Shown here piece after piece: positions 36,491 through 43,243 of a stretch of 64,000 bases of DNA (position 1 is its first letter; every line of letters begins with the position of its first letter). Position numbers and translations under genes: made by a program. The stretch is from Hymenobacter taeanensis. GTDB taxonomy: Bacteria; Bacteroidota; Bacteroidia; Cytophagales; Hymenobacteraceae. The DNA lies in assembly GCF_013137895.1 (NCBI RefSeq), contig NZ_CP053538.1, positions 805,501 through 869,500 on the forward strand, in the 5' to 3' direction. Under the pieces are notes generated by a model. The model was not told the origin of the DNA. It searched no databases and saw nothing but the letters and a program-made list of their open reading frames with translations.

Positions 36491-37558
36491 CTATCCCCCA
36501 CTCATCTTCATTCGATAAGCTCGCACGCGAGCTTCGGCATTTTGGCGAATGTTGTAGTAGAACAGACTATAGTCGGCGATGTGGAAGGAGTGGCGCAGTT
36601 CGGGGCGGCCGGGTAGCAGAAAGCGGGGGTAGCCGTCGCGGATGGGTTTATGCACCCACAGAATACCGTTGTGGACTTTGGCATCTACTACGCGGGAGTC
36701 ACGCCGATTAAAAGAATATGGTACGCCACCTAAGTTCAGGCGAGCCTCAGCGGTTGCGGTATCACGTGACCAAGTAAGCGGGTTAGTAGCAACGCTGTTT
36801 TTATACGGAGCGTATTCCTGGCCCCAGTCGGCGGTGTTCCAGGTCACGTAACAGCCAGTTTGAGTAGAGTCCTCACAGGGCCGAATAACCTGCAGGGCGT
36901 CCTCGGGCACATTAAACCCCACGAGATACGCTGCCACAAGCTGATGCCGCAGCTTGGGGTCGTTATCGAAGTAATCTTGCAGAATGTGGGTCAGGTGCCG
37001 GGTGCCCTGGCTGTGCCCTGCCAGGATGATAGGCCTACCGTGGTTATAGTTTTTGAGGTAGTATTCAAACGCGTTTTTAACGTCGCTGTAGGCCACCTCA
37101 ATGGCTTCATCCCCATTCCTGGTCTTCTCATCAAAGAAGGAATACAATGTAGCCTGTCGGTAGCGAGGTGCGTAAATTCTGGCAGTGCTATTAAATACCG
37201 ACGCCTGTTTCCGGATAGTAGTGATATCCGTGAGGTGATTGAGGGACTTGTTTTCGAGGCTGGCGTTCCACTGACCGCGGCCCAGGTGCGTGGTTGGGTG
37301 TACGAAGAAGACATCTACTGGCGCATCGCGCTGCCGGTCCCGGAGCAGAGTGCCAATCGGCACGGCATCGGCGGAATCGAGGCGGTCGGGCAGGGCAGCC
37401 CAGTTGTCCTCCATGCGGTAATCAGGCGCATCGGAAATGTCTTTAACCGGGGTGAATTGGTGACTGGGCCGGAGGACTCCTAAGCAGGAGCTCAAAAACA
37501 GCAGCAGGGGTGCTAGCAGGTGCAGAGGGCGGGAAGTATAGGCAGGCACAGCAGGCAA
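36491..37558 (-). CDS. DUF3089 alpha/beta-hydrolase lipoprotein
   Basis: 355 residues. Hydrophobic N-terminus with lipobox LSSC (Cys25), so predicted lipid-anchored. DUF3089 pattern: VDVFFVHPTTHLGRGQWNAS, FNSTARIYAPRYRQATLYSFFD, then the nucleophile elbow GHSQG with Ser183. A likely esterase/lipase-type hydrolase in the periplasm or on the outer membrane; substrate unknown. No ATG fits: the frame starts at TTG 37558, with a GTG three codons later as the alternative. Same strand as the two uncharacterised genes upstream (37633, 38886) and 75 bases from the first, possibly one operon. Confidence 0.82.
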   Translation of the reverse strand: MPAVPAYTSRPLHLLAPLLLFLSSCLGVLRPSHQFTPVKDISDAPDYRMEDNWAALPDRLDSADAVPIGTLLRDRQRDAPVDVFFVHPTTHLGRGQWNASLENKSLNHLTDITTIRKQASVFNSTARIYAPRYRQATLYSFFDEKTRNGDEAIEVAYSDVKNAFEYYLKNYNHGRPIILAGHSQGTRHLTHILQDYFDNDPKLRHQLVAAYLVGFNVPEDALQVIRPCEDSTQTGCYVTWNTADWGQEYAPYKNSVATNPLTWSRDTATAEARLNLGGVPYSFNRRDSRVVDAKVHNGILWVHKPIRDGYPRFLLPGRPELRHSFHIADYSLFYYNIRQNAEARVRAYRMKMSGG

Positions 37559-37632
37559 GAGCAGGGGAGAAAGTACCCAGCCTGACGCGCAACTCCACGA
37601 GACAGGCCTGGACAGATACAGGGGCGGTAAAG

Positions 37633-38853
37633 TTACTCATTGAAGGTGTTTTCAAGGAGTCTCTCGCGGCGCAGATAAATGATCTTGAAGTTCTTATCGA
37701 AGCGTGCGCGCACCTGGGCCCGGGTTTGCTGATGCTTCTGCATAGACTGCCGCAATGACTGGATTTTCTCAATGTACGTTGCCACCCGGGAGCCGTCGTT
37801 AACGGGCGGGCTGATTTTCAGGGAGCCCGGCTCTATCTGGTTTTGCGCCTCCAGGAACTCAGGAAAGTAGCTCTTACCCATTTCCTCGGCGATGGCCGCC
37901 GGGGTGGTATTCTGCATGAGGTAAAATCGCTCTACCTGGGGAGCCAGGTAGGTACTAGCTGAGAAGGGCGGCGCCTGCATATCCTCATAGAAGGCGTTTA
38001 ACACGCCCTGAATACGCGTTTGCGCATCGGCATCGGTAGCGGCGTCGGGAGTGGTGACGGCTTCTTCTGCCGGAGCTGTAGTAGCGGGCGCCAGGGCAGG
38101 GGTAGCAGCCTGGCCTATTGTATCAGCAGTAGCAGGAGCTGTTGGTATTACCGGTGCCACCCGAATAGTTTCAGGAGCCGCAGCGGGGGGCAGGTCAATC
38201 TGCTCAGCCTGAGGGCCCGTTTCGGGGCGGGTAGAAAGCGTGTCGGCGGCGGTGATAGTAGTACTCGTCAGACGCTCTGACTCCTTGTTGCCCAGCATGA
38301 GGTAGGCCACTATGGCTAACAGCGCTACAATGCCGCCCACAATAAGTACCGTGGTTAATGGGTTGCGTGAGGCCGCGTCGTTGGGTACCGGCAGGGTATC
38401 GTCCTCCAGAGTGCCGGCAGCCGGGTATACCTCATCATGTTGCGGGTCGGGGGTACGCGCACGCACTGTTTCCTGGGGCGGCAAAAACTCTGGCGCTGGC
38501 GACACGGGCGGTACTGCTGAAGCCTCTGCCCTCCCCGTGGTAACTGGCGGCACTATGGGCGGCAGCATCGGGTCCTCAACGGGGCCGCTGGTAGTGAAAG
38601 TCTGCTCAGCTTCGGGTGGCCTGGGCGGCTCGGGAGCCGGCGTGGCGGCCGAGCGGGAAGGATACATCTGGTCGGCGGCTGTTACCGCAGGCTTCTCTGG
38701 GGCAGGAGGTGGAGTAGAAGCTGGTGGGCCAGCGTTTTCGGAGAAAAGCAGCTTGCGCTTCAGAGTCTCAAACTCCTGAGGCGTAATAGTGCCCGCATCC
38801 AGCCACTCTTTTAATTGGCGCAGGGTGTCGAGGGGAGAAGGTTCGTTTTCCAT
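37633..38853 (-). CDS. SHOCT-like membrane protein with low-complexity linker, function unknown
   Basis: 406 residues. Residues ~9-37 (LRQLKEWLDAGTITPQEFETLKRKLL) have the SHOCT short-domain pattern that usually sits in oligomerisation or targeting tails. A Pro/Ala/Thr/Glu-rich disordered segment (40-160) leads to one transmembrane helix (~164-187: VLIVGGIVALLAIVAYLML). Another disordered Ala/Pro/Thr linker (~190-285) ends in a folded C-terminal domain (~285-406) with IQGVLNAFYEDMQAPPFSASTYLAPQVERFY. Topology: SHOCT in the cytoplasm, C-terminal domain in the periplasm. No named family for the C-terminal domain. Confidence 0.7.
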   Translation of the reverse strand: MENEPSPLDTLRQLKEWLDAGTITPQEFETLKRKLLFSENAGPPASTPPPAPEKPAVTAADQMYPSRSAATPAPEPPRPPEAEQTFTTSGPVEDPMLPPIVPPVTTGRAEASAVPPVSPAPEFLPPQETVRARTPDPQHDEVYPAAGTLEDDTLPVPNDAASRNPLTTVLIVGGIVALLAIVAYLMLGNKESERLTSTTITAADTLSTRPETGPQAEQIDLPPAAAPETIRVAPVIPTAPATADTIGQAATPALAPATTAPAEEAVTTPDAATDADAQTRIQGVLNAFYEDMQAPPFSASTYLAPQVERFYLMQNTTPAAIAEEMGKSYFPEFLEAQNQIEPGSLKISPPVNDGSRVATYIEKIQSLRQSMQKHQQTRAQVRARFDKNFKIIYLRRERLLENTFNE

Positions 38854-38885
38854 GACAAGAAGCCAGCAGCGTAAGCAGCGCAGAG

Positions 38886-39620
38886 TTATTTACGGTCGAG
38901 GTTGGTAAGCCGGGCGCGGCGGCGCTCCACCTGGGCTTTACGCAATTCCAGCAGTCGTGCGTTGTCGAGGAGCTTCACAGAGTCTTCGGCCAGCTTGAGT
39001 TTATGGTCGGCGTTTTGCTGTTTGAGCTGCTCAATTTTGGTCAGGTTGCTTTGCGTGGTGGCGGCCAGTGAGGTCCGTTCTTTCTCCAGCTTCTCTTTCT
39101 CCTTCTCTGACTCTTTGAATTGTTTTTCAGCTTCGGCTATTTGCTCGCGGTAGGCTTTTACGCGGGCGGCGGCGGCAAAGCTCTGGGCAATGTTGCGCAG
39201 AGAGCTAAACTCTGAGGGCGTGCCGCCGGAGGTAATAAAGGCATCGGGGCCGAGCGCAGCCCACACCGACAGCTCGGCCACGGAATCAGAAGGAGCCGTA
39301 ACGGAGGAGTACAGGTCTACCAGCTTCCCTGATACACTGGACATAGGCGCCTGCTTAGCCACCAGTATGTCCTTTTTGCCCACGCCCAGCACGCCATCAC
39401 CCTTCAGCTTTATGTTGTAGGTATCCTTGAGCCAGGCCTGCCAGTAGTCGCGCGTCCATTGGGCGGTGCCTTCTACCTGCACCTTCACCCCATCGCGCTC
39501 TTTGCGCTCAAAATTCACGCTGCTGTTGCGCGCATCATACAGCTGCGCCTGCGCCGGGGCCGAGGCTAAAACCTGCACAACAAATGCCAGCAGGAAAGTA
39601 GGAAGACGGTTCATTGACAT
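38886..39620 (-). CDS. Secreted coiled-coil protein, function unknown
   Basis: About 244 residues from ATG 39620 (or 39614); an in-frame extension to 39647 is less likely because the signal peptide begins at MNRLPTFLLAFVVQVLASAPAQAQ. The mature N-terminal half (~25-140) looks globular (VQVEGTAQWTRDYWQAWLKDTYNIKLKG). Residues ~155-240 are a long charged coiled coil (EQIAEAEKQFKESEKEKEKLEKER...). Predicted periplasmic. It starts 32 bases upstream of the SHOCT-like membrane gene, so they are probably cotranscribed and may act together. Confidence 0.7.
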   Translation of the reverse strand: MSMNRLPTFLLAFVVQVLASAPAQAQLYDARNSSVNFERKERDGVKVQVEGTAQWTRDYWQAWLKDTYNIKLKGDGVLGVGKKDILVAKQAPMSSVSGKLVDLYSSVTAPSDSVAELSVWAALGPDAFITSGGTPSEFSSLRNIAQSFAAAARVKAYREQIAEAEKQFKESEKEKEKLEKERTSLAATTQSNLTKIEQLKQQNADHKLKLAEDSVKLLDNARLLELRKAQVERRRARLTNLDRK

Positions 39621-39658
39621 ACTATTCAAGGGGGAGAAATAACCCAAAAGCGGACTTA

Positions 39659-39904
39659 TCAGATACCGTGCCGGTCGAAGGCCGCTTGCAAGTCTTGCTG
39701 CATACCAGCAAAGCGCCGCACGGCGGCCTGCACAAACTCATTATCCAGGAGAAGATGCACATCCTCCTCGCCGGTTAAGTCCAGCTCGCTTACCTTATAG
39801 GTTTGCTCAAAAGGGCCCTTTTCCAGCTTAATAAGATATTTCCCATTCCAGGAAAAGAGCGTGATTTTGGCGTCGGGGTGCGGAATAATGGCTAACTGGC
39901 GCAT
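39659..39904 (-). CDS. Small uncharacterised protein (81 residues)
   Basis: I choose ATG 39904 over the longer frame to 40003. The first 33 codons of the long form look untranslated, and the minus-strand sequence just upstream contains TATCTTCG, one mismatch from the -7 element. The short protein (RQLAIIPHPDAKITLFSWNGKYLIKLEKG ... LLLDNEFVQAAVRRFAGMQQ) looks like a compact beta-then-alpha fold with no signal peptide. It resembles small conserved hypothetical proteins I recall in this phylum. Function unknown. Confidence 0.65.
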   Translation of the reverse strand: MRQLAIIPHPDAKITLFSWNGKYLIKLEKGPFEQTYKVSELDLTGEEDVHLLLDNEFVQAAVRRFAGMQQDLQAAFDRHGI

Positions 39905-40050
39905 AGCAGGCAAAACGTTGAGAGGGCGAAGATAGGTAGTGGTAGTTAAGCTTACCGGCGCAAGCTCAACATAACAGCGCCGTTTGGCCTGCGTAAAACC
40001 CATTAGCTCTCCCCTACTTTATCTTCCACCTTTTCCCCTCCCTTTCACTT

Positions 40051-40233
40051 ATGCCACAAGGAGATAAATCGGCCTACACCGACAAGCAAAAGCGGCAGGC
40101 CGAACACATTGAAAAAGGATACGAAAAGCGCGGCGTTTCGGAAGAAGAAGCCGAAAAGCGCGCCTGGGCTACCATTAATAAAAACGATGGTGGCGGCAAA
40201 AAGAGCGGCTCGGGCCGTAAGAAATCTGAATAG
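40051..40233 (+). CDS. Small basic protein of the 'plasmid stabilization protein' annotation family
   Basis: 60 residues. The pattern GDKSAYTDKQKRQAEHIEKGYEKRGVSEEEAEKRAWATINK, followed by a Lys/Gly/Ser tail GGGKKSGSGRKKSE, matches a small widespread family usually annotated as plasmid stabilization protein; experimental support for that name is weak. Highly charged, helical, probably nucleic-acid or protein binding. Complete, with a strong terminator after it. Confidence 0.8.
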   Translation: MPQGDKSAYTDKQKRQAEHIEKGYEKRGVSEEEAEKRAWATINKNDGGGKKSGSGRKKSE

Positions 40234-40253
40234 CACTCCCCCTAGAATATTCC

Positions 40254-40301
40254 AGAACACAAAAGCGGACGGCTCTCATGAGTCGTCCGCTTTTGTGTTC
40301 T
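40254..40301. terminator. Bidirectional intrinsic terminator
   Basis: Perfect 18-bp stem (40254-40271 with 40284-40301), A- and T-rich near the outer ends, plus a loop that is itself partly palindromic (CTCATGAG). It lies between the small basic protein gene (+) and the end of the four-gene cluster (-). Confidence 0.85.
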
Positions 40302-40316
40302 AGGAGAGTGCGTACA

Positions 40317-41585
40317 CTAGGTCAGGGCAATGGTACGATTTTTCGGTGCGCCGTTCTGCAGGGCTGTGTTGGGCATCTGCTTGAGGTTGGAGCCCGTGGT
40401 TTTCTGCCACAAATTGATAATGAGCGAAATCTGTTGGGCAAAGGTATTGCCGGGCGCGCTTGGGTCGAACAGACCCTGAATGTTGGCGGCTATATCAAAC
40501 TTGCCTTCCTCCACCATCCGCAGCAGAATAGCCAGCAAGGGCGCCAGCTCAAAGATGTCGTGGGTTTTGGAGTGGGGCGTGACGCCTACCAGCTTACCGA
40601 GCTTGGCCAGGCGCTCATAGGGCGTAACGGCTTCAGCGTTCAGCTCCCGTACCAGCTCCGTGTTGGTGGCAATAACCTGGTAGTACCATTCGGCCATTAT
40701 CACCGACAAGAACTCTTCCTTCGAGAGGCTGCTGCTCTCATAAAACTCAAGGTTTTTATCGGCGTTGCGGCGGGAAAGCAGGCTATCTTTAAGTTGCAGC
40801 GCCAGCTCTGAAATAAAGATGATATCGGTGGTGTTGACGCCGCTGGTGTTTTTGTGGTTGATGACGCCCTGCCAAACTTCGCGCAGGAAGTGCTCCAAGA
40901 GCGCCACAAAATTCAGGTTGGCGTGGGTGGGCTTCACGAAGCTGACCGGCGTATTGGCTTGGCTGCCGTGGCCTAGCTCCAGCCCAAAAAGGCGGTAGTA
41001 GGCATTGCGGCGGGTAGCATCGAAGCTCGGGGCCAGCGCCGTTACCACGGAGCGGAACTGCGGAATATGCACATCCTTATAAAACAGGTCCTCCGTGTTA
41101 CGAATCCACTCGCGGGTGAAGGCGCTGGGGTGGCCTAGATCTTCGCCTGTCTTGAACTTCATAATCAGGCGCTCGAAGATGACGAAGATGCGCGAGTGCT
41201 CGATGAGGTAGGCGAAGATGAGGTGGTAGGGCGGAAATTTATCTGCGGCAGGTACGTTGGCCCCTTTAATGTTGTACATCAGCTCATACCAGTGGTAGCC
41301 AATGCAGTTTTCGAGCACACCTGCATCGGGCATCGACACGAAGGCCCGGATAGAGTCGGCATTGGGTGCTTCCGTGTCGTCTTTGTTCAGGTCGATATTG
41401 AAGGAATCGGGTGGGCCGGGTGCTACATCGGCCCCAAACTGCCCGGGGAACGTCCAGCGCTTAATAATGGGCGTATTTACCGGCGTGCCGTCGTTGCGAA
41501 AGTTGGGCAGAGCATAGGGCCGCTCAGCATTGTTGTAGCTATACAGCGTGTTATACGCCTTGATCAACCTTAGAGTAGCTGACAT
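40317..41585 (-). CDS. Uncharacterised 422-residue protein, last gene of the four-gene cluster
   Basis: I recognise no family. No signal peptide or transmembrane helix. The N-terminal third is rich in loops and aromatic residues (YNTLYSYNNAERPYALPNFRNDGTPV; FPGQFGADVAPGPPDSFNIDLNKDD). The rest is mostly helical (LIFAYLIEHSRIFVIFERLIMKF; VALLEHFLREVWQGVI; IIFISELALQLKDSLLSRR; LAPLLAILLRMVEEG). The C-terminus is Asn/Gln/Thr-rich. Starts at ATG 41585, 46 bases after the small coiled-coil gene, and ends just before a strong terminator. Its two TGGCCTAG octamers suggest long residence in this genome. Confidence 0.75.
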   Translation of the reverse strand: MSATLRLIKAYNTLYSYNNAERPYALPNFRNDGTPVNTPIIKRWTFPGQFGADVAPGPPDSFNIDLNKDDTEAPNADSIRAFVSMPDAGVLENCIGYHWYELMYNIKGANVPAADKFPPYHLIFAYLIEHSRIFVIFERLIMKFKTGEDLGHPSAFTREWIRNTEDLFYKDVHIPQFRSVVTALAPSFDATRRNAYYRLFGLELGHGSQANTPVSFVKPTHANLNFVALLEHFLREVWQGVINHKNTSGVNTTDIIFISELALQLKDSLLSRRNADKNLEFYESSSLSKEEFLSVIMAEWYYQVIATNTELVRELNAEAVTPYERLAKLGKLVGVTPHSKTHDIFELAPLLAILLRMVEEGKFDIAANIQGLFDPSAPGNTFAQQISLIINLWQKTTGSNLKQMPNTALQNGAPKNRTIALT

Positions 41586-41631
41586 GGTGGCGAAGGGTTA
41601 AAGGTGAACGATAGGCAACGACGAGAAATAG

Positions 41632-41913
41632 CTACACCCGGGTTTTGACGTAGGACCGCAGCAGCACTTCCAGCCTTCTCTGAAAATCAGGCGTGGTAGA
41701 CAGCGGTGCGTCCTCCCCGTTTTTGCGGCCCTTCATGCGGCGCTTCAGATCATGCAGTTCCTGCTTGTAGCGGGCCATTTCGGCCCGAACTTCCTCTACT
41801 TCCTGGCGGGAAGCGGTTTCAATAATCAGCACGTCGGGGCCAGAATCGGGGCTTCCGTTGAATTCCGTATTCTGTGATTCCTCCGACTCAAAAGGTCCTT
41901 TTTGGTTTCTCAT
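41632..41913 (-). CDS. Small acidic/coiled-coil protein of the four-gene cluster
   Basis: 93 residues from ATG 41913 (the frame extends to a TTG at 41925). N-terminus RNQKGPFESEESQNTEFNG resembles the acidic x-P-F-x-S-E segments at the start of the large protein encoded upstream in the same cluster. The middle is a charged heptad-like helix (RQEVEEVRAEMARYKQELHDLKRRMKGRK). The end is basic (DFQRRLEVLLRSYVKTRV). No family recognised. Possibly an adaptor or chaperone for the larger cluster proteins, inferred only from size, charge pattern and position. Confidence 0.65.
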   Translation of the reverse strand: MRNQKGPFESEESQNTEFNGSPDSGPDVLIIETASRQEVEEVRAEMARYKQELHDLKRRMKGRKNGEDAPLSTTPDFQRRLEVLLRSYVKTRV

Positions 41914-41962
41914 GACTTGGGGCAATAAAAGTGGGTGGGGTGTGCCGAGACACGCACGGGTA

Positions 41963-43231
41963 TCAGTTCAAATTCACAGACCAGCCGAGGCGCTGCATCC
42001 ATTCTTCCTGGCGCTGGTATTCGGGCGCGGGGTCATCGGCGGTGGCAATTTTAAGGCCGCTCAGGGCCAACAGGCGCAGGCATTCCTTCCAGATCCAGGC
42101 GTGGTTGGTAAACAGGGCCGGTCCGGCTACATATTCCAGCTTAGCCAGCTCATCGGGCCGCACGCGTAGTGGGTTCACAATTTCCGTGAGGGCCCTGCCC
42201 CCGAAGGCGCGGAAGCGCTGCTTCAGAATAATTTCCACGGCCTGGGGCAGCACCGAGAGGCAGGCCTGAATGACAAGGGCCGCATGAGAGCCACTGTTTT
42301 TGACTTGGTAAAAGTCGACCCAAGCCCGCTCCAAATCATCCCAGGGGCCTAGGCCAAAGCACTGCCGACACATTTCGGTGCCTAGCAGCACGCGCAGGTA
42401 GCTTATGGGGTGCGGGTCGCCGAGGTTATATTGCACTACGCTCCAGGTCTCGCCGGCCATTACATCGTGTAGGGCTGCTACAGCCGCGTAGCCCGTGTGC
42501 ACAAAGGCAAACGCATCAGCGGCAATTTCTGAGGCCCAGCCTGCAAACTCGTCGGCCGCCAGGCCTGATTTTGCCTGTAGGCCAGTCCGTAGGCCCCGCG
42601 CCAGCTCCTCGTTCCAGTCCAGAATATGCGCCAGCTGGTGGCCGGTTTCGTGGATGGCCGAGGTGGGGCGCAACAGGTTATGGCGGGTAATCTTGATGAC
42701 GGCCACGGGGCTGGTAGAGCTGTCCCAGAGCCGCAGCCCCGCTTTCATGATAGATGCCCCAAGGCCTTTATCGATGTAAGTGAGCACAGAGGGTACCGGC
42801 TGGTTGTTCACTTTGCTCAGCACCTCCTGCATACTTTGGGCGCAGAGCGCGTCGCAGGCTCGCAGCAGCGCCGCTACTTGAGGCGTAGTGCGCGAGTTGA
42901 TGGCATCAGTGTAGAGATGCACGGTGGTTTCGCACTTCACGTACTGGCCCCGAAACTGAATTACCTGCTTACGCATTTCCAGTAGCGCTGCCTCGGTAGT
43001 GGCTTGGTCTAGCTGCATTTGCAGCTGCTTGCCGCTCAGCAGCAGGTTGGTAATAGACTGCGTTAGAAACGCCCGAATCTTTAGGCCTATGGCTTGGTCT
43101 ACCCCGGCCCAAGCCCCCGGCGAGGCCAACTGCTCGTAGGCTGCCAGCCGCGTGGCAGCCTGAAGCCAGTGGCCAATTTGCCGCCGGATAAGCGGCTTCG
43201 TGCTGACAAGAGGAGGCGTGTGTACCATCAT
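41963..43231 (-). CDS. Putative zinc metallopeptidase (HExxH) of the four-gene cluster
   Basis: 422 residues, no signal peptide. The motif HETGHQLAH (His194, Glu195, His198) gives HExxH. A downstream GWASEIAADAFAF (Glu235, Asp239) has the E-x-x-x-D arrangement that supplies the third zinc ligand in gluzincin-type peptidases; 36 residues separate it from the second His. The N-terminal ~150 residues are helical (AFLTQSITNLLLSGKQLQMQLDQ). No named peptidase family is recognised. Starts 12 bases after the stop of the large acidic/amphipathic protein, so it is almost certainly cotranscribed and may process it or act with it. Confidence 0.75.
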   Translation of the reverse strand: MMVHTPPLVSTKPLIRRQIGHWLQAATRLAAYEQLASPGAWAGVDQAIGLKIRAFLTQSITNLLLSGKQLQMQLDQATTEAALLEMRKQVIQFRGQYVKCETTVHLYTDAINSRTTPQVAALLRACDALCAQSMQEVLSKVNNQPVPSVLTYIDKGLGASIMKAGLRLWDSSTSPVAVIKITRHNLLRPTSAIHETGHQLAHILDWNEELARGLRTGLQAKSGLAADEFAGWASEIAADAFAFVHTGYAAVAALHDVMAGETWSVVQYNLGDPHPISYLRVLLGTEMCRQCFGLGPWDDLERAWVDFYQVKNSGSHAALVIQACLSVLPQAVEIILKQRFRAFGGRALTEIVNPLRVRPDELAKLEYVAGPALFTNHAWIWKECLRLLALSGLKIATADDPAPEYQRQEEWMQRLGWSVNLN

Positions 43232-43243
43232 GGCGCCCGTGGT

